Of a DNA stretch of 64,000 nt, positions 33,000 through 45,460 are shown piece by piece (position 1 is the stretch's first letter; each line of letters starts with the position of its first letter). A program made the translations under genes and the position numbers. This stretch comes from Mytilisepta virgata. Its lineage: Eukaryota; Mollusca; Bivalvia; Mytilida; Mytilidae. The DNA lies in contig CM051512.1 of assembly GCA_028015205.1 (NCBI GenBank), positions 8,492,255 to 8,556,254 of the forward strand, given 5' to 3'. Below the pieces are notes generated by a model, which was not told the origin of the DNA, did not search any database, and worked only from the letters and a program-made list of their open reading frames with translations.

Positions 33000-33960
33000 T
33001 ATTTTAGCTCAGCTGGTCTAAAAGGCCAAGTGAGCATTTGCCATCAGTAATGGCAGTAATGATCCATAGGAGGTTTTCTTTCAGAATGATGTCCGTTGAT
33101 CCGGATTGTTAACCAAGATGGCCGCCACAGCCGACCTTTGTTTAACATAGGGCACTATGGGAAAATCCATTGATAAATATTCGTCTGAAACCACTTGACC
33201 AATTGAAACCAGACTTGACAGCAATAGTTCTTAGATGGTCCTCTTTAAGAATCATGTCCGATGACCAAGACTAACAACCAAAATGGCCGCAACAGCTGAA
33301 CTTAGTTAAACATAAGACATAATGTGAATGTTTTTAAAAAATCTTCTTGCCTGAAACCAATGAGCCTATTGGAACTAGACTTGGCAGCAATGGTCCTTAG
33401 ATGGTCCTCTTGAAGAAATATACGTGATGACCCGGACTGTCAACCAAGATGGCTGCCACATAGGGCCATATGGGATAATTCATTGAAAATCTTGTCTGGA
33501 ACCACTTGACCAATTGGAACCAGAGTTGCCAACAATGGTCCTTGGATGGTCCTCTTTAAGTAGTATGTCCGATGACCATGACAGTCAACCAAGTTGGCCA
33601 CCATAGTCGAACTTAGTCTACAAAAGGATCCTTTGGGAAAATTGATTTAAAAATCTTCACAGGGGCAATTGTAACATGAATTGGAAGCAATGGTCCTTAC
33701 TTCGTTCTGTTTCAGAAATGTGTCCGAATACCTAGACTGTCGACCAAGAAGGCTGCCACATTTGTTTAATGTAGGACCCTATGGGAAAATTTTAAAAAAA
33801 TCTTATTGTCTGAAACCACTTGACCAATTGGAACCATACTTGGCAGCAGTGGTCCTTAGATTGTTCTCTTTCAGAATTATGTCCGATGACCCCGACTGAC
33901 ACCACAATAAAACTTAGTTTAACATAGGATCCTATGAGAAATTAGACACATCGACTGCTA
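33000..33960. repeat. Degenerate tandem repeat, ~145-167-bp unit, about six copies
   Basis: Each unit carries variants of AACCAAGATGGCCGCCACAG, AACATAGGACCCTATGGGAA, CCACTTGACCAATTGGAACC and GGTCCTTAGATGGTCCTCTT. GATGGCCGCCACA-type blocks lie near 33117, 33282, 33449, 33593 and 33749. The units are diverged, so the array is older than the 749-bp array. Confidence 0.8.
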
Positions 33961-34214
33961 CACTTAAATTTTAGTCCTGCTCAAGGTGGACACGATAAAT
34001 CCATGTGAACGATACAGGCTCTTCAGAGCCATTTGTTTCTTATAATTGGGCATTCAGTTTCAAGATTTAATTTGAAATAACACTGTTACGTTCACTCGAA
34101 TTACACTGATTAGCATTTCATTACAGAATTTACTAGCAGGTTTGAATTTAGTGTCAAGGTCATGTCATAAACAGAACGTCACAATGAAATGCGGTTCGGA
34201 GACAGTTTATTTTA

Positions 34215-34420
34215 TTTTCGTAATAATAGTTTAAATTTGGCTTCCTATTTCGGTATTTTTGGTTGAGTACTTCTTGTTTAATATAAGTTTGGTTTTTGGT
34301 CTTCCAAATGTTTCGGTCTTAATGCTGCTGATGAGAGGTAACTCCTTGAAATGCGTCGTATACAACATAGTATAAATTTACTATATCTAATATTAGTATC
34401 TTTGGATTTTTATTTTAAAT
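34215..34420 (+). repeat. Dispersed repeat family C (copy)
   Basis: Nearly identical to 13855-14035, including CTGCTGATGAGAGGTAACTC. It lies near the right end of the 5.53-kb insertion. Confidence 0.75.
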
Positions 34421-34578
34421 TTAAACTTAGTTTATTTAATTTTAAACTAAGTTTACCTAAACTAGGATTAAATTTCTTTCATGAATATAGTTTAATTTAA
34501 ACATAGTTTCTTGGTTTAACTAAACCAGATCTAAGCTTAAACGAGGTTTACATTAAACCACTTTTATGAATACGGTCC

Positions 34579-34861
34579 TTGGATTTTTTAAGAATCCACA
34601 TCTGATTGACGTAACTGGTGGAATATGATGTTTCACGGTAATTCTGAAGCTCTCTTTAATACATGTCAATATGAATGTTAAAATTTTTGAAATAGGTTTT
34701 TGTAGAGCAATTAGCTGACCCAGCAATGTACCTTTGTTTAAACGGATTATTTTGTAGTTTGTAGTTAAAGAATCCAATAAAGAACAGGAAGGCCCATTTC
34801 TTCACCCTTTGTAGAAATGCCAAAGGAATGAACAACGGTCATGTGGTTATCAAGGACTTCC
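34579..34861 (-). pseudogene. Family-A retroelement, 5' part of the split copy
   Basis: Continues the copy at 28400-29048 after the insertion. It matches 13100-13380 in the near full-length copy (blocks GGTGGAATATGATGTTTCAC, GCAATTAGCTGAC, TTCACCCTTTGTAGAAA). Confidence 0.7.
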
Positions 34862-35555
34862 TGCTATTTAAACACAAATGGCACTGTGATAATTTTTAAT
34901 ATGTTAATACAATATACCTAGCAAAACGTATTTTATTCAAAATAAATTGTCATTGTTTATTGTGATAATCATTTCTTTTCCTTTAAAAAATACAATATTT
35001 GATGTATATATGTTTTGTTTTTTTTTTTCATTTAATTATCAATAATAACTTTTGATGATCCTGCCTATTAAGACTTAATTTGAACTACTTAGGTGACTTC
35101 AGCAAAACAAGTGTGCTAAAAGAAATTTCAAAAACTTACTTTAAAGGAAGTATAAAAATAGTATAATAATAATAAAAATGACATAAATCAGGATAATATA
35201 AATGTAATTAGCATTTTTAATATTGAGACAGTTCAAAGATGAAAATTTTGAAAAATAACAAAATTAATTTCATTTTATTTATGTTATCACAGTCTCCATT
35301 TCAGTGTCATGCATGCATCGTAAAGTCATTGTTCTTTCCAAGTTTCTTAATCATAGGCCCAAGGTCAGTATCTTATATAGCTGGTATGCGTTTTAATTTT
35401 TATTTGTGGCAAATATATAGGTGTATCTTTAATGGTTTTTCTGAATGTGTTTGAAAATTCATTTTGAGATTTGATTGAGGGTTATTTACAAGAGACAAGA
35501 CTTATTAATTAAGCCTGCTTAGACAATTTAAAACTTCATTCAATACAAGTTGGGA
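34862..35555. other. No gene seen
   Basis: AT-rich. The 71-codon plus-strand frame at 35239-35454 has no recognisable feature. Confidence 0.4.
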
Positions 35556-35559
35556 TTGG

Positions 35560-35860
35560 ATAAACTCATTTTGATGAAGTCAATACAAATTCAAACTTTA
35601 CAGAGAAGTTGAGAACCTTGGTCGGAGGTTAAGACAGGTTAAGACTAGGTTTAGACTGGTTAAGAAATAGTCAGGACAGTTCAGACTAAGTCGAGACTCA
35701 ATCAGCACGGGTTAAGTAAATTTCAAACAAATATAAATTGTTTAGACTAATTCAAACTAATTGAGACTGGCCGAGACTGGTTCAGACAACTTTTAAAAGT
35801 ACAATTCAGTAAAAGTCAGACTGGTTGAGACAAGTTAAGTACAATTCAGTACAAAAACTG
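35560..35860. repeat. Degenerate short tandem repeat (GGTTNAGACT type)
   Basis: More than a dozen variants of GGTTAAGACT, GTTCAGACTAA and GGTTGAGACAAG follow each other at irregular 10-25-bp spacing. Confidence 0.6.
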
Positions 35861-37084
35861 GCCTTTTCAGATTTTTGCTGGTTCGTAGTGAATATAAAAC
35901 AAACAGAATTTGCAAAAACTCGTACATAAGTAATGCTAAAAAAGGAAATGGCAATGGGACTAATGAATGGTAAATATAAGATATTACAATGCTTAAATTT
36001 ATCAATTTGTTTTGTTTACATTTTGCGAATTTTACATGAAGTTTCAAAAATTTAAAACCGTACAATTAAGGACGATTATAACAGAATTGATTTCAAAGAA
36101 CTTGTAATAACGAAAACATACATGTATCATAAGACTTTAGAATAATTATGTACACATTACCTCGTGTAAACTTTATTATCATCCCTATTTATTCAGCATC
36201 CTCTCCAGCGGGATTCTTAATTGCGGAAGTATAAACTAAGTAATAATAGATAAAATATTATTTTCTCACAATATATATTTCCGATTAGACAGGAAGCAAG
36301 TGTCGTATTATATGAATTCATTGATTTGTGGAAGTGTTCAGTTCATGTTAATATAACGATCTTCCCTAGTAATCTAATATCTATTATAGTGACCTAAAAG
36401 CAGTAATAATAGAACTGAATACCTTCTCGTGTTTCGCGTCCTCATTTCAGTCTCTTGTCCTTAAGAACAATACTTATTACCAGCTGGAAAAAAGCATCAT
36501 ATATATTGTAGCTACGAAACTTTGTTCAAGATATAATGTTTTTCTTTGCTAAAATCCGATACCGAAGTATTTTTATATGTTGAAGATGGAATTCACAATG
36601 CCAAAATGACAAAAAGGGTGATTCCAAAACTTTTTAATGTCACACAGTTTTGTAGCTGTGCACTATTTGCTTGCAATATGTGTTTTCAGTAATCTATGTC
36701 GTCACACAATAGAATAAATAATTAAATGCAGTATGATTGAACGTATATCAATGCAGTTTTCAATATAATCTCAGTTATTAAGTCCTAGTTGTAGTTTTTT
36801 GCCAGTTGGCTATTGAACCCGGATCTTTATTTCGCTATAATCTATACATGTAGCTCTGATCAAAAATGCAGAAATACACTAAATGTCTCATAAATAGCTT
36901 GTGGATTATAAACATTTTTTATGGCCAGATGTATAAAGCCCTTTGAACTAAAAGACATCCAGTCAAACGTTAAAAGCTATTCTGAGGAAGACATAATTCC
37001 TCCATAGTCTTCACAGTCACATCACAATTGTATTGTTATTGAGTATGATATGAAATTATTCCCATTTCATGTGTTTTGGTGTAA
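35861..37084. other. No gene seen
   Basis: AT-rich intergenic sequence. Confidence 0.4.
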
Positions 37085-37275
37085 ATAATACTGAAGCGAC
37101 AGGACAATGGGAAAAGTTCATTAGACCAAAATGCAGAGGCTAGGTAAAACAACACAACAGATACCATAAAAAATCAGAATAACAACTAAACAGAATTAGA
37201 AAAAAAAATAAGCAATAGCAATGTGAAATTCCACAAAAAACTAGGAGTGAAACTAAGTGCTAGGTATAAAGTAGG
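37085..37275 (-). repeat. Dispersed repeat family G (inverted copy)
   Basis: The A-rich strand contains AAGCAATAGCAATGTGAAATTCC and ACTAGGAGTGAAACTAAGTGCT, which resemble 16090-16160 and 48155-48195. Confidence 0.4.
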
Positions 37276-38440
37276 CATGTACTATTCCGTTCACATCAAC
37301 AGTAACTTTTATTTCCGTATTTTGTAATACGTTTTATTTCTGATGAAATGTCTAGATTAGTGATGAGTCGATTCTAAGAAAATATGAAATCTAATTTTTG
37401 TTAGCAATATTAAGAATATGTACATCTTTATTTGAAAAAAAATAGGCAGCTAGAACAGTGTAATATTGCAGACATATTAAAGATGTGACACTAACAAGAG
37501 CAGTCTAATATATTAAGAATAAAGAGTATACAGAAAACACATGACTACATCATCTAAACAAGAATATAACATATGTGAATTAACTACATGAAATGAGTAC
37601 AATAGAAACAGTTTCATGTGACTATGAAATTTGGCTTTACCTGTATCATGTTAAAATTGGGATGGAGAGTATAAATTACACGTATAGTATGAAATTTGAT
37701 TGAAAATAATATCGGTTGTCATCATTAATGCCGTGCTAAAGGCACTTTTGTTTAACGTGTGTATTACGTCGCCCACTTTAAATTATTTCAACAAACTTTA
37801 AAATATATCGTAACTTAAATCAACTAACAGTGAAACAATGAATGAATCATATCCGAATTTAACGAATGTGTGTCCTTCTAGAAATACGTTGTAAATGTCA
37901 CCAGTGCAAATCTAATAATTGTAAGTTTTGAATCCATAAGTATTAAGTATTTAATGTACTTGAACTTCAAGTGACGGCCAGATGACGGTGCATATACGTT
38001 AAATAAAATTCTTTGATACTAATTTTGATGCACAAAATGTGCACATTTCGTCGATTTACGAATCATCAGTTGTTCTCAAGGTCTATAATGTTGAAAAGCA
38101 AAACAATAAAACAATCTGAAAGGCTGAAGATCAAATTCAAAACATACCAAAAGGTCCAAAAAGAATAAAACCAAAACCATCTAAGGATAGAGCCATGCAC
38201 GATATTTATATCTATGCAAATGATAAAAAGAAAGGTCTAAACACGAAATTAACAAAACCAAAAAAGAATTAAAATCCAAAAATGAACGAATCAACGAAAC
38301 CGAAAACGCATTCATTTCTCAGCCATATTTAGACCTTAACATAGAAGAAACCTAAATTCTAAGAAAAAACTGGGAACTTTCTAATAGTAAACAACCTTTG
38401 TTGTAAAATGTAGCAGTAACATACAATCGTCACCAGCTAA
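37276..38440. other. No gene seen; one probable dispersed repeat
   Basis: At 38015-38215 there is text (TTTTGATGCACAAAATGTGC, then CCATCTAAGGATAGAGCCAT) that loosely resembles 49125-49200 and 56740-56800, so it is probably a dispersed element fragment. No coding evidence. Confidence 0.35.
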
Positions 38441-38444
38441 TAGT

Positions 38445-38800
38445 GTCTATATTCACCACTACAGTCCTCTTGTATAGTACAACGCAATTCAGCAATACAG
38501 GGTCGCTATGACCTACATTTCATCCTTCAGTGACTTTGGTTAAGTTTTGCGTTTAGGTTCATTTCTCAGAAATCTATAATAATATATCAATGATATTTCA
38601 CCACTACAGTCCTCTTGTAAAGTGCAACACGGTACAGCAACGCTTGGGTCACTATGACCTACATTTCATGTTTTGGTGACTTTGGTTTAATTTTACTACA
38701 TTAGGGTCAATTAATCGGAATCTTTTCACCGTTCTCTTGTATAGTACTACGCTGTTCAGCAATATTTTGGTAATTAAGTATACATTTCATAAGTGATTCC
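38445..38800. repeat. Tandem repeat, ~140-bp unit, about 2.5 copies
   Basis: CACCACTACAGTCCTCTTGT and GACCTACATTTCAT occur in two full units (from about 38453 and 38601). A third, shorter unit begins near 38727 with CACCGTTCTCTTGTATAGTA. Confidence 0.75.
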
Positions 38801-40145
38801 GTAATATCATACATAACAAATGTACTTTTTTATTTCTAGACAGAGCACATGATTCGTAATCAAACGAAACATAAATGTACCATAAAAAATGATAGTACAC
38901 AGTCCTTTTTATCATTTATTTATATACATCATTCCATGTACGTCCATGCATACAGTGTATCGGAACAGGTTTGTAGCCGTTAGTGTAAGTAAATTTACTA
39001 ATATTGTTATTTTACTATAATGTTTTATGTTATTTATATTTTTAGTTGTTTTTTTCTTACGGAAAAATACTTCACTTCATTCCATTTACTTGTTTTTAAA
39101 ATGTTCTAACTATATCCCATTGCTTCTTTTTTGTTTATTTATTTTCTTGCATGTATACAGAAAAGGTCTTAACCATAATCACGTCATTAAATATGTTTTC
39201 AGGCCATATATATCACAGTCTAAAGTCATATATAAAAACTATATATCTTTATTATCATTTTCCGTGACAAACAATTGCGGTCTGAAATTAAACCAATTTG
39301 AATAGAAAATTTAATGTCGAGGTGTAAAACATATTTAAAATTTATTTAGCAGTCAACCAGCGCGCTCTAATTTTTATTTCCGTAGATTCTCGGGAAAGAT
39401 AACTCTCACTTTAATATTAATAAGCCATTTATGCTATTGGTAAAACGTTATGTAAATCATTCTCACTACTATGAAAGTAAAATTAAAAAGTACCCTTTTC
39501 CTAATAAATTTTGTCCATCTACACTAAAACTTAAATCTCATTCAACCCATATTAAGGATATTTGTATATTTAAAAAGTTTTAAAAATCGGACCAGAGAAA
39601 AGGATAGCAATGACATAACAATCAAGAAACACCACTAATAAAGAGCAGAGTACGGGAAAGTCTGAATTGGTACAGATGCATGTTGTGTGGTTGAACGACA
39701 TCAAAACCCCCGATGTATCCTGACCTTTTAGTGCGTCTTAAAATGATCAGTTTATGTCGTGGTCGATTCAATTGAAATTAACATTTTGTATAAGCCACCA
39801 CAACATTATTGTGACATTGAAGAGCATTAAAGGAAAAACGTCAACATTCTAGATTTGTAGCCATTACTCTCGAACGACTTTTTCGGAGTTTCCTCGAGTT
39901 ATTGCCAAGACATTTGATTAAAGTGGTACAAAAGAAACAAAAAATGAGCAAAGTATTTCATAAGCCCAGCATATAACTAAACTGTTGTCTATAATCTATA
40001 ATCATGTTTAATAAGTAGAAGCTTTAATCTATAATCATGTTTTTAATAAGTAGAAGAAAACCTTAAGCCGGCATAATGGTAAGTGTTTATTAACAGGTAT
40101 TAAACGCAGCTACATAGAAACTGATATGAAGGAATTAGGAAATAT
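38801..40145. other. No gene seen; one family-F fragment
   Basis: 39600-39712 is an inverted family-F copy (AATGACATAACAATCAAGAAA). The hydrophobic 92-codon frame at 39027-39305 lacks homology and splice context. A local duplication TAATCTATAATCATGTTT occurs near 39986 and 40024. Confidence 0.4.
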
Positions 40146-40149
40146 AGTC

Positions 40150-40245
40150 AATAAATACCAAAGGGATATTCGAAGGAGAATAACGAAAACAAGACCAAAA
40201 CAATAAAAACACTACACTTAAAAACTAAAAATATATGAACAACAT
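40150..40245 (-). mobile_element. Family-B retroelement 3' terminus
   Basis: The minus strand ends in CTTCGAATATCCCTTTGGTA. It is truncated before the tail core, at the CATGTTGTTCATATA block. Confidence 0.65.
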
Positions 40246-40604
40246 GTATGGATTAGGTAATTACCTGTATTAATATTTAAAATTTGATGTGGATTAGGTT
40301 ACATACAAAGCGGCTAGACTGACCCGTAAATTGAAGTCTAGAGAAAATCAATTTCACCATCTCCTCTGAAACTACAAAGCCAATATTACCCAAAATTTTC
40401 AGAAACAGTGAATGTAAGCTGTTTTATACAATGCAATAAAAAGATCTGATTTTGTTCTGATTGCCTAATATATTAACAAAATTTAATACATGTATGCCGT
40501 ATGGTATTTGCTTCATGTTCAAGGTTAGAGATTTAGACTCGCTTGAACCTTTAGTTATGTTTTAGTTATTAATGATAAATAGTACTTTTGGCTTATATCA
40601 CAAA

Positions 40605-43600
40605 CTCTTTGATTGCTACGTTTCATCAGGATTTATCCTACAAAATGGTCAAAAAGGGAATTTATGTGTACTTTAAAGAAGTATTCCGGTAATTTTTATA
40701 GGAATTTTATAACATATTTGCGATAAATTATCTTGTGTCCTAGGAATTATAACCGTAGGTCTTAGAGAAGATTAAAGATTTCGCTATGAAATTTTAAAAA
40801 GTGTTTATTTTCCTCCGCGACGAAGTGACTTAGTATGGTCTATGTCCGATTGTCTGTTCGTCTGTCTGTCTTCCATGTTTGTTTGTTTCGTAGGGGTTTA
40901 ACGCGGTTTTCAGCACATTTGCCTATTTCGCGGCGGCCAGTGTTTATTGTGGAGAAAGCCGGAGTACCCGGAGAGAACTACCGACCTTCGGTAGGAAAAT
41001 TGGCAATCCTTGTCATTTAAGATCACAGGTGAGATTCGAACTCACAGCCCAAGCGTTGACAGGCTAGTGATCATTACTAGTCATGACAAAATACCTAGAC
41101 CACTCGGCCACCGAGGCCCCTACCGCCTTCCATGTAATTTTGTGGACCCAACTCATCTGAAACTACTGGGCAGATTTGGTTTATATTGTGCCGACATTTT
41201 ACCTATGATATGAATATGATCAAACTACATCACAATTTTGATTCAGCAATTTTGACAGGAGTGGGGGTGGGACTTTGTTTTACGTAATCACATAGTATTA
41301 TATAAATACATTGTAGATACAACTCCTCTCAAACTACTGGTCAGATTTGGTTCCTCTTTGATTGCTACGTTTCATCAGGATTTATCCTACAAAATGGTCA
41401 AAAAGGGAATTTATGTGTACTTTAAGGAAGTATTCCGGTAATTTTTATAGGAATTTTATAACATATTTGCGATAAATTATCTTGTGTCCTAGGAATTATA
41501 ACCGTAGGTCTTAGAGAAGATTGATGATTTCGCTATGAAATTTAAAAAAGTGTTTATTTTCCTCCGCGACGAAGTGACTTAGTATGGTCTATGTCCGATT
41601 GTCTGTTCGTCTGTCTGTCTTCCATGTTTGTTTGTTTCGTAGGGGTTTAACGCGGTTTTCAGCACATTTAGCTATTTCGCGGCGGCCAGTGTTTATTGTG
41701 GAGAAAGCCGGAGTACCCGGAAAGAACTACCGACCTTCGGTAGGAAAATTGGCAATCCTTGTCAATTAAGATCACAGGTGAGATTCGAACTCACAGCCCA
41801 AGCGTTGACAGGCTAGTGATCATTACTAGTCATGACAAAATACCTAGACCACTCGGCCACCGAGGCCCCTACCGCCTTCCATGTAATTTTGTGGACCCAA
41901 CTCATCTGAAACTACTGGGCAGATTTGGTTTATATTGTGCCGACATTTTACCTATGACATGAATATGATCAAACTACATCACAATTTTGATTCAGCAATT
42001 TTGACAGGAGTGGGGGTGGGACTTTGTTTTACGTAATCACATAGTATTATATAAATACATTGTAGATACAACTCCTCTCAAACTACTGGTCAGATTTGGT
42101 TCCTCTTTGATTGCTACGTTTCATCAGGATTTATCCTACAAAATGGTCAAAAAGGGAATTTATGTGTACTTTAAGGAAGTATTCCGGTAATTTTTATAGG
42201 AATTTTATAACATATTTGCGATAAATTATCTTGTGTCCTAGGAATTATAACCGTAGGTCTTAGAGAAGATTGATGATTTCGCTATGAAATTTAAAAAAGT
42301 GTTTATTTTCCTCCGCGACGAAGTGACTTAGTATGGTCTATGTCCGATTGTCTGTTCGTCTGTCTGTCTTCCATGTTTGTTTGTTTCGCAGGGGTTTAAC
42401 GCGGTTTTCAGCACATTTAGCTATTTCGCGGCGGCCAGTGTTTATTGTGGAGAAAGCCGGAGTACCCGGAAAGAACTACCGACCTTCGGTAGGAAAATTG
42501 GCAATCCTTGTCAATTAAGATCACAGGTGAGATTCGAACTCACAGCCCAAGCGTTGACAGGCTAGTGATCATTACTAGTCATGACAAAATACCTAGACCA
42601 CTCGGCCACCGAGGCCCCTACCGCCTTCCATGTAATTTTGTGGACCCAACTTATCTGAAACTACTGGGCAGATTTGGTTAATATTGTGCCGACATTTTAC
42701 CTATGACATGAATATGATCAAACTACATCACAATTTTGATTCAGCAATTTTGACAGGAGTGGGGGTGGGACTTTGTTTTACGTAATCACATAGTATTATA
42801 TGAATACATTGTAGATACAACTCCTCTCAAACTACTGGTCAGATTTAGTTAGTCTTTGATTGCTACGTTTCATCAGGATTTATCCTACAAATTGGTCAAA
42901 AAGGGAATTTATGTGTACTTTAAGGAAGTATTCCGGTAATTTTTATAGGAATTTTATAACATATTTGCGATAAATTATCTTGTGTCCTAGGAATTATAAC
43001 CGTAGGTCTTAGAAAAGACTGAAGATTTCGCTATGAAATTTAAAAAAGTGTTTATTTTCCTCCGCGACGAAGTGACTTAGTATGGTCTATGTCCGATTTT
43101 CTGTTCGTCTGTCTGTCTTCCATGTTTGTTTGTTTCGCAGGGGTTTAACGCGGTTTTCAGCACATTTAGCTATTTCGCGGCGGCCAGTGTTTATTGTTGA
43201 GAAAGCCGGAGTACCCGGAAAGAACTACCGACCTTCGGTAGGAAAATTGGCAATCCTTGTCAATTAAGATCACAGGTGAGATTCGAACTCACAGCCCAAG
43301 CGTTGACAGGCTAGTGATCATTACTAATCATGACAAAATACCTAGACCACTCGGCCACCGAAGCCCCTACCGCCTTCCATGTAATTTTGTGGACCAAACT
43401 TATCTGAAACTACTGGGCAGATTTGGTTAATATTGTGCCGACATTTTACCTATGACATGAATATGATCAAACTACATCACAATTTTGATTCAGCAATTTT
43501 GACAGGAGTGGGGGTGGGACTTTGTTTTACGTAATCACATAGTATTATATGAATACATTGTAGATACAACTCCTCTCAAACTACTGGTCAGATTTAGTTC

Positions 43601-45107
43601 CTCTTTGATTGCTACGTTTCATCAGGATTTATCCTACAAATTGGTCAAAAAGGGAATTTATGTGTACTTTAAGGAAGTATTCCGGTAATTTTTATAGGAA
43701 TTTTATAACATATTTGCGATAAATTATCTTGTGTCCTAGGAATTATAACCGTAGGTCTTAGAAAAGATTGAAGATTTCGCTATGAAATTTAAAAAAGTGT
43801 TTATTTTCCTCCGCGACGAAGTGACTTAGTATGGTCTATGTCCGATTGTCTGTTCGTCTGTCTGTCTTCCATGTTTGTTTGTTTCGTAGGGGTTTAACGC
43901 GGTTTTCAGCACATTTGCCTATTTCGCGGCAGCCAGTGTTTATTGTGGAGAAAGCCGGAGTACCCGGAGAGAACTACCGACCTTCGGTAGGAAAATTGGC
44001 AATCCTTGTCATTTAAGATCACAGGTGAGACTCGAACTCACAGCCCAAGCGTTGACAGGCTAGTGATCATTACTAGTCATGACAAAATACCTAGACCACT
44101 CGGCCACCGAGGCCCCTACCGCCTTCCATGTAATTTTGTGGACCCAACTCATCTGAAACTACTGGGCAGATTTGGTTTATATTGTGCCGACATTTTACCT
44201 ATGACATGAATATGATCAAACTACATCACAATTTTGATTCAGCAATTTTGACAGGAATGGGGGTGGGACTTTGTTTTACGTAATCACATAGTATTATATG
44301 AATACATTGTAGATACAACTCCTCTCAAACTACTGGTCAGATTTGGTTTCTCTTTGATTGCTACGTTTCATCAGGATTTATCCTACAAATTGGTCAAAAA
44401 GGGAATTTATGTGTACTTTAAGGAAGTATTCCGGTAATTTTTATAGGAATTTTATAACATATTTGCGATAAATTATCTTGTGTCCTAGGAATTATAAGCG
44501 TAGGTCTTAGAAAAGATTGAAGATTTCGCTATGAAATTTTAAAAAGTGTTTATTTTCCTCCGCGACGAAGTGACTTAGTATGGTCTATGTACGATTGTCC
44601 GTTCGTCTGTCTGTCTTCCATGTTTGTTTGTTTCGTAGGGGTTTAACGCGGTTTTCAGCACATTTGGCTATTTCGCGGCAGCCAGTGTTTATTGTGGAGA
44701 AAGCCGGAGTACCCGGAGAGAACTACCGACCTTGGTAGGAAAATTGGCAATCCTTGTCAATTAAGATCACAGGTGAGATTCGAACTCACAGCCCAAGCGT
44801 TGACAGGCTAGTGATCATTACTAGTCATGACAAAATACCTAGACCACTCGGCCACCGAGGCCACTACCGCCTTCCATGTAATTTTGTGGACCCAACTCAT
44901 CTGAAACTACTGGGCAGATTTGGTTTATATTGTGCCGACATTTTACCTATGACATGAATATGATCAAACTACATCACAATTTTGATTCAGCAATTTTGAC
45001 AGAAGTGGGGGGAGGGGGGTGGGACTTTGTTGTACGTTATCACGTAGTATTACATGAACACATTGTAGATACAACTCCTCTCAAACTACTGGTCAGATTT
45101 GGTTTCT
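40605..45107. repeat. Tandem array of a 749-bp unit, six copies, each containing a SINE
   Basis: The unit landmark TATGGTCTATGTCCGATTG recurs at exactly 749-bp spacing (40834, 41583, 42332, 43081, 43830, 44579). Units start with CTCTTTGATTGCTACGTTTC and differ by only a few substitutions each, so the array is young or homogenised. Each unit contains a tRNA-derived SINE and, beside it, two degenerate ~180-bp subrepeats built on CTCTGAAACTACTGG.CAGATT. The 61-68-codon frames here are repeat translations. A single diverged relative lies at 59648-59895. Confidence 0.95.
40875..41120 (-). repeat. tRNA-derived SINE of array unit 1 (repeated in every unit)
   Basis: On the minus strand the head is GGGGCCTCGGTGGCCGAGTG, with A box TGGCCGAGTGGTCTAGG and B box GAGTTCGAATCTCA about 60 bp later, resembling a class II (Ser/Leu-like) tRNA. 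The body contains CCGAAGGTCGGTAGTTCTC and CCGCGAAATAGGCAAA. It ends in a short AAACAAACAAAC tail. Equivalent copies end at about 41869, 42618, 43367, 44116 and 44865. Confidence 0.8.
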
Positions 45108-45460
45108 CTTTTGTAGGATTGTTACCTATCGTGTAAAGCGGATCACACTATACCGTAATTTGATACAGATATTTTGTTAAGAGTTATGGACTTTGTTGTA
45201 TTTTATTACATTATATCCATAATATCATATGCCTACATTGCGAACACAACCCCCCTGGAACATCTTGGCAGATTTGGTTTATATTTTGCCGTATTTTATA
45301 TAAGGTATCATTCTATACCGCCATTTTGATTTATTGATTTGGGCCTATTTTTATTTTCACTTTTTTCTACGTGCATATATTGTGGACGCAGGTCCTCTGA
45401 AACTGCTCATTATATTTTAATTGTATTTTGCAGGATTGTTGCTTATAACATGAAGTTGAT
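45108..45460. repeat. Degenerate subrepeats flanking the 749-bp array
   Basis: Two further diverged versions of the CTCTGAAAC..CT..CAGATTTGGTTTATATT subrepeat follow the array (about 45255 and 45390), suggesting the unit's right part is an older short tandem repeat. Confidence 0.5.

Larger units (their letters stand above)
29049..34578. mobile_element. 5.53-kb insertion with terminal inverted repeats and TTG target duplication
   Basis: The left end GGACCGTATTCACAAAGGTA and the right end (reverse complement GGACCGTATTCATAAAAGTG) are inverted repeats, followed on both sides by subterminal zones rich in GTTTAAA. TTG flanks both ends (29046-29048, 34579-34581), and the outside sequence resumes the same family-A copy. 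A 3-bp duplication would suit PIF/Harbinger-like elements, but no transposase was recognised. The interior holds an unassigned 92-codon frame, two tandem-repeat blocks and a family-C fragment, so it is either a large non-autonomous element or a composite. Confidence 0.65.

Noticed and set aside
39027..39305. 92-codon hydrophobic plus-strand frame
   Set aside because: AT-rich composition alone explains the Phe/Leu/Ile/Tyr content; no signal, splice sites or homologue recognised.
40835..45136. Repeated 61-, 67- and 68-codon plus-strand frames
   Set aside because: They are translations of the 749-bp tandem unit and its SINE, repeated with the array period.
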